This document shows, one piece after another, positions 1 to 8,401 of a stretch of 63,838 nucleotides of DNA. A model generated the notes under the pieces. That model was given only the letters and a program-made list of their open reading frames with translations. It was not told the DNA's origin and did not search any database. The translations under genes and the position numbers were made by a program. The DNA is from Streptomyces griseus. Lineage in GTDB: Bacteria > Bdellovibrionota > Bdellovibrionia > Bdellovibrionales > Bdellovibrionaceae. The first letter of the stretch is position 1. Every line of letters begins with the position of its first letter. Location of the stretch: positions 1-63,838 of the forward strand of contig CALQIT020000010.1 of assembly GCA_943330705.2 (NCBI GenBank). The letters run 5' to 3'.

Positions 1-11
1 TATTTTTTCTC

Positions 12-51
12 CTCAGTAAGATTGCAATACATACATTGCAATCTTACTGAG
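12..51. repeat. Perfect 17-bp inverted repeat
   Basis: Positions 12-28 and 35-51 are exact reverse complements (17 bp each) separated by the 6-base loop acatac. It lies just upstream of the antitoxin-like relic. It could be an operator or RNA hairpin of that module, the end of a small element cut by the window, or a fold-back assembly artefact, because it sits at the edge. Only the symmetry itself is seen directly. Confidence 0.75.
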
Positions 52-69
52 CGTGCTGTAAAACAAATT

Positions 70-330
70 ATGAAGAAATTGACCGACGAAGAAGTGCGCA
101 AGTCATTCAAAATATGAAGAATGCGAAGGAAAAGTCTACCGTCAAAAAAACTAAGGATTCTGAGATCGATTATTCAGATCTCCCTGAGTTTTCAAGCGAA
201 GACTTAAAGAAGTTTAAACGCATTGGCCGGCCGCTGATTGGCGATTCCCGGCGCATAGCAATCTCTGTGCGCATGGAGAAAGCTGCTAATTTTTGTGCCA
301 TCTTGGGTCCGAAGTATTTGTGCCGACTGG
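70..330 (+). pseudogene. CopG/BrnA (DUF4415)-like antitoxin relic
   Basis: From about 114 the frame reads an acidic/basic leader and then YSDLPEFSSEDLKKFKRIG, RPLIGDSRR and IAISVRME, the layout of the short antitoxins that pair with BrnT-like toxins. An ATG at 70 reads MKKLTDEEVRKSFK and stops at about 116 in another frame, so a one-base frameshift in the run near 110 may separate the true N-terminus from the rest. The normal C-terminal ribbon-helix-helix core is poorly kept. The frame then runs into the 3' end of the quinone reductase on the other strand. No toxin gene is visible. I read it as a broken antitoxin; the family assignment is from pattern memory. Confidence 0.4.
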
Positions 331-1563
331 CTACAGCCAACCCTTCATCATTCCGTGCCAATACATGGGCGGCAATAGATCCTTTTTCAGGATCCACATA
401 CTACGTCGTTCTTTGGTCATATCCATGGGGAATGAAGGCATGAGTTTTCCATCATATCCAAACTCTGCTAGAATAACTTTTCCCATGCCGGTAATCAGCG
501 GACAAGATGAGTAGCCATCATAGATGTGCGTGGCTTTGCGGCCTTCCATCACATCGATCATATTTTGCGTGACGATCGGGGCCTGTTTGCGGATGGCGGC
601 ACCCGTCTTTGAATTTGGCACTCCGGTTACATCCCCAATACCAAAAATATTTGCGTGGTCTTGATGCTGAAGAGTTCCCTGGTCCACCTTCAACCATCCA
701 GCCTGAGGCCCCGAGACAAAAGCCAAATTAGATTCGCGAATATAATCATGGGCACTCATGGGTGGTACCACATGCAAAAGATCATAATGCAATTCTACGC
801 GTTCGACGGAGGCCTTTGTTTCTCCATTCACTAGCGTTTCGACGGTCTTTTCAAAAACCGCAAGATAGGCTTCAGGTTTTACTTCGATCAGCTTGTGGGA
901 AAACTTTAGCTCAATCTTTTTTCTTTCAGCGACCTTCATCAATGGCGCCGCAAAAGCAGGGACTCCGAAAATAACTTTGCCGGCGGCCGCAAATGAAATT
1001 CGCGACTTTTCACGCACACCGTTTTTAGTAAAGATTTCTTCCGCCAAATACATAATTTTTTGCGGAGCTCCCGCGCACTTGATCGGCACCGGCGGCATGG
1101 TGAAAATTGCGTCGCCGCCTTTAAATGCCGCAATCATTTGCGCGGTTTTCTCGGCGTCAGCGTACTGGTAGATGCTACAAATTCCATTTCCGCCAAGCTG
1201 TCCTTCCAGTCCTTTGATTTTTCCCCAGTCCAGTTTCAGACCCGTCGCAACCAGTAGAAAGTCATAGGTAATTTCTTTTCCAGAAGCACAAACGACTTTT
1301 TTTTCTGCGGCTTTCACATTTTGCACGTGATCTTTAATCCACGAAACACCATCGGGAATCATCGACTGCATGGGTCTTTGCGTTGTTTCTTTAGCGACCA
1401 CGCCAGCACCCACTAAAGTCCAAAGCGGCTGGTAAAAATGAAATTCTGCGGGCTCAATAATTCCAATGGCGGAACCGCCCAAATGTTTTTTCAACCGAGC
1501 AGCGACAGAAATGCCACCAGATCCAGCACCTAAAATAAGAACTTTGAAATGAGCCCCCGCCAT
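331..1563 (-). CDS. sqr: Sulfide:quinone oxidoreductase-like FAD enzyme
   Basis: A flavoprotein of 410 residues that probably oxidises sulfide and passes electrons to the quinone pool at the inner membrane. The N-terminus has the FAD-binding motif VLILGAGSGGISVAARL (residues 8-24). A Cys sits in IKCAGAPQKIMYLAEE (about residue 163), in the position of the active-site cysteine of the SQRDL-type branch, and the second FAD motif IFGIGDVTG is near residue 310. Length fits the family. The ATG at 1563 follows a good AAGGAG ribosome site. Substrate is inferred; a related NADH dehydrogenase-like oxidoreductase cannot be ruled out. The menaquinone genes at the other end of the window make a quinone acceptor plausible. 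Confidence 0.82.
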   Translation of the reverse strand: MAGAHFKVLILGAGSGGISVAARLKKHLGGSAIGIIEPAEFHFYQPLWTLVGAGVVAKETTQRPMQSMIPDGVSWIKDHVQNVKAAEKKVVCASGKEITYDFLLVATGLKLDWGKIKGLEGQLGGNGICSIYQYADAEKTAQMIAAFKGGDAIFTMPPVPIKCAGAPQKIMYLAEEIFTKNGVREKSRISFAAAGKVIFGVPAFAAPLMKVAERKKIELKFSHKLIEVKPEAYLAVFEKTVETLVNGETKASVERVELHYDLLHVVPPMSAHDYIRESNLAFVSGPQAGWLKVDQGTLQHQDHANIFGIGDVTGVPNSKTGAAIRKQAPIVTQNMIDVMEGRKATHIYDGYSSCPLITGMGKVILAEFGYDGKLMPSFPMDMTKERRSMWILKKDLLPPMYWHGMMKGWL

Positions 1564-1719
1564 ACTTTTACTCCTTCTTAAACATGTCGATTCAAAGAAA
1601 GACGTTAGTTGCCCATTGCATCGATCACAAGCGGAAGTTGATGGCTGCCATTTTCATTCGGGACAGAGCGGGTAATTGAGTAACCACTCTCTTGAGGTAG
1701 ATGATCATGTCATTTTTCT

Positions 1720-1767
1720 GGGTCTCAGTGTACGGTCTCAATGTACGGTCTCAATGTACGGTCTTAG
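1720..1767. repeat. 13-bp tandem repeat
   Basis: The unit cggtctcaatgta occurs twice exactly (1733-1745 and 1746-1758), flanked by a diverged copy at 1720-1732 and a partial copy at 1759-1767. It lies in the 266-bp gap between the quinone reductase start and the Met-rich protein stop. The rest of that gap holds a 34-codon open stretch on the minus strand that I do not recognise. Confidence 0.8.
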
Positions 1768-1829
1768 TAGCGCTATAAGGTATTAGTAAATCAAGATTGA
1801 TTGGCCACTGCCGAGTCCAGATATTGATT

Positions 1830-3947
1830 TTACCTGCTTGAAGGATTTACCACTGGGTAGTTGCCGTTTCCGTTGGGAACAGCCCCGCCTTGCGGCATAT
1901 ATCCGCCGCCATTTTGTCCGCCACCAAAGCCTAATTCAAAGCCCAAGTAACCGCCGCTGGAGACTCCCATTTGCGCTTGATTCAGCCGAGTCATCAAGGA
2001 TTGCAGTTCCATTTGCAAGCTCATCACTACGCGCTGTCTACTCATGTAATTTTCTTGTGCACGTTGCTGCATCTGCATTTGCATTTGATATTGTTGCATC
2101 TGCATTTGCATCATCTGTTGTTGCATCTGCATTTGCATTCCGCTCATGTCCATTCCTGACGACATCATTCCCATGCCACCACCTGGCATCATCATCCCGC
2201 CGTTCATAGCCATTCCGCCGTTCATCATCATGCCCATACCACCGCCTGGCATCATCATGCCACCGTTCATAGCCATTCCGCCGTTCATCATCATGCCCAT
2301 GCCACCGCCTGGCATCATATAACCCATGCCACCACCTGGCATCATCATCCCGCCACCGCCGGACATCATCATTCCACCTGGCATCATGTAACCCATGCCA
2401 CCACCAGGCATCATCATCCCGCCGTTCATCATGCCTCCACCGGGCATCATCATTCCGCCACCGCCGTTCATCATGCCTCCGCCGGGCATCATGTAACCCA
2501 TACCACCACCGGGCATCATCATCCCGCCGTTCATTGCCATCCCGCCGTTCATCATGCCACCACCGGGCATAATGTAGCCCATGGCTCCGCCCATGACTCC
2601 GCCCATTGCGTAACCGGTAACTGGCATTCCTGAAGATTGAAAACCCATCATTGGATAGCCGGGCATTTGCATTCCCATGCCGCCACCGTTCATCATCATT
2701 CCACCGGACATCATCATACCGCCCATGCCGCCCATACCACCCATGCCGCCATAGGGATTTAAACCCCATGGACCTGACATTCCGTAGGGGCCCATTCCAG
2801 GCATATACATTCCGCCGCCCATTGGGTTTCCATACATGCCTTGAGGGTAGCCGAAAGGCCCGCCGCCACCGCCGTAGGGGCCATACATTCCCCCGCCATT
2901 GCCGAAAGGTCCCATCATGCCATAGGGGCCATTACCGAATCCGCCGCCACCCATGCTGCCGCCGCAACCGAAAGCTCCGCCACCAGTGGCCCCGCCGACC
3001 GCGCCATAAAGTCCCGCCATAAAATAAGGAAATCCGAAACCTACCGCAGGGTAAGACTGGGTCGGGAATCCAAGCTTGGCGTTATTCCTAGAAATATTAT
3101 TCATTTGTTTGTTACCGAAATAGCTGGCCAAACCGCCTAACAGAAAGTTTCCACCAACATTCATGACGGTCTCTAAAGTTGATGGCTGCTTTGGCTTGAC
3201 GACATAGCCTCCGCCCATAACGGCGCAGTTTTCGCAGTAGCCACCTTCCATCGCTTGCTCCCGCTGCTCTTTCGCTTCTTCAATCATGGAGCGACGCATT
3301 TCTTTTCTAAAGTATGCGATTTTTTCTTTGTTGGCCTTCAGCTGATCCTTTTTGGATTCGATCAGGGATTGCTGTTGCTGAATTTTCAAGAAACTTTCTT
3401 TATAATCTTTGATACCGGCCACACAACGATCGGTTCTTGCCGGAGTAAACTTTTTCAGCGAATCAGCCGGCCCATTACACGCTGCTGATCCGTAGACTTC
3501 TGAACGGGTTTCATGGTTTTCTAAAAGTACACCATTTTCATTGGTGTAAACACAAAACTTGGCCCATTGGTCCAACGTGTAGGGTGAAGAAGAAGTTTGA
3601 CCAGTTGTTTTACAAGAGGCCCCATTTGTTGTTATATGTGCCTTGATTGTTGCCCAATATTTATCGTGAATTGTGTACTTTATATCCTCTTCATGTTTTG
3701 TAAGGCTGCTTTTTAACTTGCTTAACTCGCGCTTGGCGTCGCTCATTTGATGTTCAATTTCTTTTCTTTCTTCCATGGCCTCGGCGATATCGTCCTCACC
3801 GTCGACGGCACCGCTTCCGGCGCTGACTTCGTAGGGGCAAACACCAGAGCCCCCATACATTCCCGTGCCCCACATTTGGGCATTTGCCAATTGGCTAAAG
3901 CCACTCAAGGCAAATACAGTAGCTAAAATGTGAATGAACATACGCAT
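1830..3947 (-). CDS. Secreted Met/Gly-rich low-complexity protein
   Basis: 705 residues, no recognised domain. The start is taken at 3947 because GAGGAG lies 7 nt upstream and the product opens with a clean Sec signal peptide (residues 1-23, ending LANA); an in-frame ATG 147 bp upstream would bury the signal. Residues about 50-90 and 180-235 are charged and heptad-like (coiled coil). Residues about 310-600 are made of Met-Gly-Pro units such as MMMPGGGMGYMMPGGG and MNGGMAMNGG, then about 35 residues of mixed Gln and Met, then a short helix and a Gly-rich tail. Nearly a third of the central region is Met. Possibilities are Met-mediated Cu(I) binding or an extended surface fibre. It is transcribed away from the kinase/secretin genes. 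Confidence 0.8.
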   Translation of the reverse strand: MRMFIHILATVFALSGFSQLANAQMWGTGMYGGSGVCPYEVSAGSGAVDGEDDIAEAMEERKEIEHQMSDAKRELSKLKSSLTKHEEDIKYTIHDKYWATIKAHITTNGASCKTTGQTSSSPYTLDQWAKFCVYTNENGVLLENHETRSEVYGSAACNGPADSLKKFTPARTDRCVAGIKDYKESFLKIQQQQSLIESKKDQLKANKEKIAYFRKEMRRSMIEEAKEQREQAMEGGYCENCAVMGGGYVVKPKQPSTLETVMNVGGNFLLGGLASYFGNKQMNNISRNNAKLGFPTQSYPAVGFGFPYFMAGLYGAVGGATGGGAFGCGGSMGGGGFGNGPYGMMGPFGNGGGMYGPYGGGGGPFGYPQGMYGNPMGGGMYMPGMGPYGMSGPWGLNPYGGMGGMGGMGGMMMSGGMMMNGGGMGMQMPGYPMMGFQSSGMPVTGYAMGGVMGGAMGYIMPGGGMMNGGMAMNGGMMMPGGGMGYMMPGGGMMNGGGGMMMPGGGMMNGGMMMPGGGMGYMMPGGMMMSGGGGMMMPGGGMGYMMPGGGMGMMMNGGMAMNGGMMMPGGGMGMMMNGGMAMNGGMMMPGGGMGMMSSGMDMSGMQMQMQQQMMQMQMQQYQMQMQMQQRAQENYMSRQRVVMSLQMELQSLMTRLNQAQMGVSSGGYLGFELGFGGGQNGGGYMPQGGAVPNGNGNYPVVNPSSR

Positions 3948-4159
3948 CAATGTTCTCCTCTGTTCACGTAGGCGATCGCAAGTCTTCAGAATCATAATCG
4001 ACAGATTATTGTCTAAACTTGAGATATGACTAAAGTCCGTATCCAAATTGTGAAGTTTATTTTTTTTGCCAAGCGGCTGGGCTATCTCGTCCATAAGTCA
4101 TTCCCCAAGGGCAATATCCTATTGCCCACCTATATCCACAATCGTACACTTATATTACA

Positions 4160-5272
4160 ATGATAGCAAAACATACGATCCTAGTGGTGGACGACGAAGC
4201 AGGAATTGTCGATGCTATCGAAAGGATGTTCCGAACAAAGTACAACGTACTAAAGGCCACATCCGCAACGGAAGGCCTGAAAATTCTGGACCAACATCCA
4301 GAGCCAATCTCTGTAATCATCACTGATCAACGAATGCCCAACATGACCGGAGTCGAGTTTCTATCTAAGACCCTAGCCACACGTCCAGATACAACCCGCA
4401 TTTTGCTGACTGGATATACCGACGTCCAAAGCGTTATCGGAGCCATCAATTCTGGACAAGTGTACAGGTATATTACCAAACCCTGGGACACAGTCGACCT
4501 TGTAACCACGGTCGACCGCGGAATTGAACGATTCGCTCTATCCCAGGAACTGAAAGAAAAAAACCAAGCGTTGGCCGAAGCTTTGAACGAATTAAAAACG
4601 CTGGATAAAGCAAAAAATGATTTTATGATTTTGATCAATCATGAACTGAAAACGCCTTTGACTGCAATCTTAAGCTTTACTGAATTGCTCAAAGAAGGCC
4701 GCTTGGATGATGAGCAAAGTCTGTGTGTGAATCGAATTTACAAATCCGGAATGCGACTCAAACATTTGATTGATGATTCACTGACCGTTATCAGCGCCGA
4801 AACAAAAACCCTTAAGGTAAAGTCCAAGCCATTTTCTTGTACTGAACTTGGGGGCAAATTGAACTCTGATGTGCTTTCAGAATTGATCCGAAAAAATCAA
4901 AAGTTAGATTTAGTTTGGATTGAAAAAAAAGTCATTGGCGATCTGGATATGATCTCGGGCGCCCTTTCCAGGTTGCTGCACAATGCGGCAAAATTCGGTC
5001 AAGAGGGATCAGTCATTCTTCTTCATGCCTTTCTAACCTCGCCCCACAGAGTTCGTTTTTCTGTTAGCAATCATGGCAGCGCAATCCCCATCGACTTGAT
5101 TGAAAAAATATTTAATCCGTTTTTTATTGACGAAAATGTAATGAACCACAGTGCTGGCATGGGTCTGGGCCTAGCTGTCTGCCAGTCTATTTTAAAAGCC
5201 CATCAATCCCGCCTTAAAATAGAAAACACTCAATTTGGGGTTGAGGTCTCGTTTGAATTGGCTTGTCTTTAA
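4160..5272 (+). CDS. Receiver-histidine kinase fusion
   Basis: 370 residues and no membrane segment. An N-terminal receiver (about 1-120) has the acidic pair D11-D12, phospho-acceptor D56 in IITDQRMPN and K107 in ITKPW. A linker helix leads to a HisKA domain with H161 in INHELKTPL, and a HATPase domain ends with MGLGLAV. So this is a soluble kinase gated by its own receiver, taking its input from another phosphodonor rather than from a sensor domain. It lies between the Met-rich secreted protein (divergent) and the secretin (same strand, 150 bp downstream). The receiver and acceptor-His residues checked here are present; partners are unknown. Confidence 0.85.
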   Translation: MIAKHTILVVDDEAGIVDAIERMFRTKYNVLKATSATEGLKILDQHPEPISVIITDQRMPNMTGVEFLSKTLATRPDTTRILLTGYTDVQSVIGAINSGQVYRYITKPWDTVDLVTTVDRGIERFALSQELKEKNQALAEALNELKTLDKAKNDFMILINHELKTPLTAILSFTELLKEGRLDDEQSLCVNRIYKSGMRLKHLIDDSLTVISAETKTLKVKSKPFSCTELGGKLNSDVLSELIRKNQKLDLVWIEKKVIGDLDMISGALSRLLHNAAKFGQEGSVILLHAFLTSPHRVRFSVSNHGSAIPIDLIEKIFNPFFIDENVMNHSAGMGLGLAVCQSILKAHQSRLKIENTQFGVEVSFELACL

Positions 5273-5422
5273 ATTTTTTATCTAATCCGTAAGAGAACAC
5301 CAAATCCGTAGAATCCGCCACACGTAAGTCATTCCTGTCCTACTTCAATATAGAATAACGAATTTTTTGCTTAGAGCCCCTCTGAACGCCTAATTGATCT
5401 ATATTTTGCGTCGGAGGATTTA

Positions 5423-6697
5423 ATGTCGGTATTCGTACAATTTATTGTCTATTTAGTCCTGGGGTTCGGCATAGTTGAAAATTCGGTCGCGGCCTTAGAA
5501 AGCCACCACCTGGTGGTTGGTGATAAGTTTGTCCTAAAAAAAACAGGACCGCTGTGGATTGAGAATAGTAAAATATTAAAGGCGGAAGAAGCCAACGGCG
5601 GGATTACGTTAAAAGCAATTGGACAAGGCAGCTCCTTACTGAAGCAAAACAACCAAGTTTATAGCTTTTCTGTCCTTAGTCCAAAACAATATCGTACTTT
5701 CGAGGCCCTTGAAGCGGCCTCAAGAAATACGCTGGGACTAAAAGCCGAATACAAAAATGGCTCAGTGGTATTGGGTCAAAAAATCTATCGTTTTCAAGAT
5801 TGGAAAAAAGTCTTTGATACCTGTATGGCTACTGGCTGCGAATATTTAATGACTGCAGAGGTCCCCCCTCAAAGAACAGAATTCTTTTCCCGTGAAATCG
5901 CTAATTTGGCAAAGCAATCTGCATTACCGCCGCAGAATATCCATTGGGACAAAACTCCAAGCATTCAGCTTTCAAACAAAGACCCACAGGCCCAACGGCT
6001 GAAAATCTTCTACCAGGCACTGGGCTTTAAAATTGTGGAGGATAGCGAAGCCATTTCAATGGCTCCTTTGGTTAGATTGCAAATCACGGTTGCAGAAGTG
6101 CGTCGTAGGGAATTCCAAAAATTAGGTATTCAGTGGCCGGGTTCGCTAAATGCTCAAACTTTGCCAAAACCAGAAATTGATTATTCTTCCGCGACAGGTG
6201 CAATCCACTTTCTCGAAGAAAATGGCTTTGGCAGGACTCTGGCCTCACCCACCGTACTTTGTCGCAGCGGTAAAGAGGCTGAATTTTTTGCAGGAGGTGA
6301 AATTCCAATTAAAAATGTCACTCACAAATCGAAAAATGTTGAATGGAAAAAATATGGAATCATCCTGAAATTTAAACCATTAGCTGATTTTTCTGGAAAA
6401 ATGAGTCTGGATATTGAAACAGAGGTTAGCAGTCTTGATTTATCCTCGGCTATTGAAGGTGTTCCAGGTATATTGGTCAATCGAATCAAAAGCCATTTTG
6501 ACCTCCGCGAACCGCGAACCATCTTGCTAAGCGGTCTAATCCGAAACGACAATGGGCAATCAAGCTCAGGCTTGCCTGGACTGAGTCAAATTCCAATCTT
6601 GGGTTCGCTTTTTTCATCCAAAGACTTTCGTGAAAGCCGCACCGAACTTGTGGTTCTTGTCAGACCAGAAATCGACAATGGGGAAAGCCCGCTATGA
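5423..6697 (+). CDS. cpaC: CpaC/RcpA-type secretin of a Tad-like system
   Basis: 424 residues. A signal peptide (about 1-24) is followed by an N-terminal beta domain of the kind found in CpaC, and by the secretin core from about residue 215 (APLVRLQITVAEVRRREF) with ASPTVLCRSGKEAEFFAGGE and the C-terminal SGLPGLSQIPILGSLFSSK block. It should form the outer-membrane ring of a Tad/Flp pilus or related secretion system. The start has GGAGG 8 nt upstream. Its stop overlaps the ATPase start (ATGA), so the two are coupled. No pilin, CpaB, TadB/C or prepilin peptidase is present within the window. Confidence 0.85.
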   Translation: MSVFVQFIVYLVLGFGIVENSVAALESHHLVVGDKFVLKKTGPLWIENSKILKAEEANGGITLKAIGQGSSLLKQNNQVYSFSVLSPKQYRTFEALEAASRNTLGLKAEYKNGSVVLGQKIYRFQDWKKVFDTCMATGCEYLMTAEVPPQRTEFFSREIANLAKQSALPPQNIHWDKTPSIQLSNKDPQAQRLKIFYQALGFKIVEDSEAISMAPLVRLQITVAEVRRREFQKLGIQWPGSLNAQTLPKPEIDYSSATGAIHFLEENGFGRTLASPTVLCRSGKEAEFFAGGEIPIKNVTHKSKNVEWKKYGIILKFKPLADFSGKMSLDIETEVSSLDLSSAIEGVPGILVNRIKSHFDLREPRTILLSGLIRNDNGQSSSGLPGLSQIPILGSLFSSKDFRESRTELVVLVRPEIDNGESPL

Positions 6698-7791
6698 GTG
6701 CCCAACAAATATATATGCGCATTGAAGAAAAAATTCGCACGTTCCAGCCGACGGACCCCGGCTTTGTTATGAATCCAAGTCACTTCGAGCCTGAACTAAT
6801 TCATCTGATTGAACAAGAGCTAGCAAACGTTGACCCCTTGACACGGAAACAGGTGGAATTTGAGCTTTTCAACTGGGGTCCACTGATGGCCCTTTTGCCG
6901 GATCAAGATATCACTGAAATCTTGGTCAACGGACCCGACGAAATTTGGTTTGAAAAAGGGGGGACTCTTCGGCCCTATTTGGGAAAATTTAGTACGCCTC
7001 TTTCTTATCAATCTTTTTTGAACCGCGTTTGTTTTGAAGCTGGAAAGCATTATTCACTAGAAAACCCATTTTGTGATGGCTGCGTTCGCGGTTTTCGCTT
7101 TCACTTTTGCGCGCAAGTGATCTCACAAAAAAATCACGTCTTGAGTTTGCGACGACAAGCTGAATCACCTTGGACCCTTTCTCGGTTGCAGGAACTAAGT
7201 TGGGCGTCGATCGAACAGTTAGATTACTTGCAAAATGCCGTGGCAAATCGGGCAAATTTTCTGGTTGTTGGCCCTACGGGGTCGGGCAAAACCGCGATTC
7301 TTAATGCGTTGATGAACTCGATTTCTAAAAATGATCGCTGCATTATTATTGAAGATACCGCTGAGCTAAAAAAACCAAACGGGTCGTCGGTCAGTTTGCT
7401 GACGCGAAAGGATCCAAATGGTCTATTGCCAGCAATCGATCAGGCCGAGTTGGTTCGCCACTCATTGAGGATGCGGCCAGACCGATTGATCATCGGCGAG
7501 GTTCGCGGGACAGAGGCCAAAGACCTGTTGCTTGCGCTTTCAACAGGGCACTCTGGAAGTATGGGAACTTTGCATGCGTCGTCCGCAAGCCAGGCCCTGA
7601 TTCGGCTTGAAATGTTGGTGCAGATGGGTGCACCTCAATGGTCGCTACAAACAGTGCGAAATCTGATTGGTATGAGTCTAAATTACATTTTGGTGGCGCA
7701 CAAAAACGCACTGGGACAGCGACGAATTTTAGCCTTGGAAAAAATAGCCAGCGTCGAAGAAACTGGCATTTTGCTTGAGAAAATTATCTAA
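6694..7791 (+). CDS. cpaF: CpaF/TadA-type secretion ATPase
   Basis: 365 residues, a hexameric ATPase of the type II/IV secretion family that would power pilus assembly or export at the inner membrane. An N-terminal domain (DITEILVNGPDEIWFEKGG) leads to Walker A VGPTGSGKTAI (about 190), the acidic box IIIEDTAELK, Walker B RLIIGEVRG and the histidine box GTLHASSA. It is somewhat short at the N-terminus compared with typical CpaF. It begins inside the stop codon of the secretin gene. The platform proteins normally next in a tad locus are missing; the next gene is convergent and unrelated. Confidence 0.88.
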   Translation: MSAQQIYMRIEEKIRTFQPTDPGFVMNPSHFEPELIHLIEQELANVDPLTRKQVEFELFNWGPLMALLPDQDITEILVNGPDEIWFEKGGTLRPYLGKFSTPLSYQSFLNRVCFEAGKHYSLENPFCDGCVRGFRFHFCAQVISQKNHVLSLRRQAESPWTLSRLQELSWASIEQLDYLQNAVANRANFLVVGPTGSGKTAILNALMNSISKNDRCIIIEDTAELKKPNGSSVSLLTRKDPNGLLPAIDQAELVRHSLRMRPDRLIIGEVRGTEAKDLLLALSTGHSGSMGTLHASSASQALIRLEMLVQMGAPQWSLQTVRNLIGMSLNYILVAHKNALGQRRILALEKIASVEETGILLEKII

Positions 7792-7816
7792 CTATCTAAT
7801 TAAATAGGGCGTGTCC

Positions 7817-8209
7817 TCATTCGACAGGAACAGGGCTTGCTTCAAACTCGGCAGAAACTGACATGGATTCTGGCTCAGGAACCGCCAGATCTTCTTCCGC
7901 GACGTCAGGAATTTTCAGCGGTTCAAGAGAAGGCTCAGGTTTTGTCGGAGTCAGACGAGTCGAAAAGAATTTTGTGCTGATCTCATTCACCATTTTTGCC
8001 CGGGCTGCTTCTTTTGGATTTCGATAGGTTAGAGTATCTTTCAATGCGTCAATCGGAGCATTTCTTGATAGACTCACCCGATCCGCCACAGCACTTGTGC
8101 CTACACGCCGACCAAAGGTTGGTACGCCTGGTCTTATAGGATGAGAGTCCTCAAGATCCACTGACTTAATTCTTCGATTGGAAGGTAAAATTGAGCTGAT
8201 TTTTTCCAT
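7817..8209 (-). CDS. Small uncharacterised protein, faintly FlgM-like
   Basis: 130 residues, no signal peptide or membrane segment. The start at 8209 is chosen for the strong GGAGGTGG site 3 nt upstream; a longer frame to 8230 would overlap that site. The middle reads ADRVSLSRNAPIDALKDTL and then ARAKMVNEISTKFFSTRL, which has the motif order of the anti-sigma factor FlgM (DRVxLS followed by a helix). The C-terminal third is Glu/Pro-rich. The similarity is weak and may be chance. It converges with cpaF and is divergent from the PilZ gene. Confidence 0.55.
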   Translation of the reverse strand: MEKISSILPSNRRIKSVDLEDSHPIRPGVPTFGRRVGTSAVADRVSLSRNAPIDALKDTLTYRNPKEAARAKMVNEISTKFFSTRLTPTKPEPSLEPLKIPDVAEEDLAVPEPESMSVSAEFEASPVPVE

Positions 8210-8363
8210 AATCCACCTCCATGTGGACAAGAACGAGGCTCTTACTGACCCTCTACCCTTTTCTTATCGGAAAAAGCTGTGTCAGCTTGAGACTATATTT
8301 CAGCCAAAGTAAAGTTCTATACTGATGTCCAGCCTTCGTCGGATTGCCCTGAACAATTCCGGA

Positions 8364-8391
8364 TGTGACAAAATGAATTAGTTTTGTCACA
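8364..8391. repeat. 10-bp inverted repeat just upstream of PilZ gene
   Basis: TGTGACAAAA (8364-8373) and TTTTGTCACA (8382-8391) are perfect inverted arms with an 8-base spacer, ending 10 nt before the ATG at 8402. In RNA this is a hairpin beside the start codon; in DNA it could be a repressor site. The arms are spaced too far apart for a CRP-type TGTGA-N6-TCACA site. Confidence 0.7.
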
Positions 8392-8401
8392 ATTTTTGTC
8401 T

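Noticed and set aside
2150-2760. Regular repeats that might be taken for a CRISPR array
   Set aside because: Units are variable, contiguous and coding, with no unique spacers and no cas genes.
2038-2769. Open frame of 243 codons on the same strand as the Met-rich gene, and several on the other strand
   Set aside because: They are frame shadows of the repeated GGC/ATG codons; composition is Arg/His/Asp-rich nonsense and no ribosome site is present.
8364-8391. CRP/FNR-type site
   Set aside because: The TGTGA and TCACA arms are 18 bases apart rather than 6.
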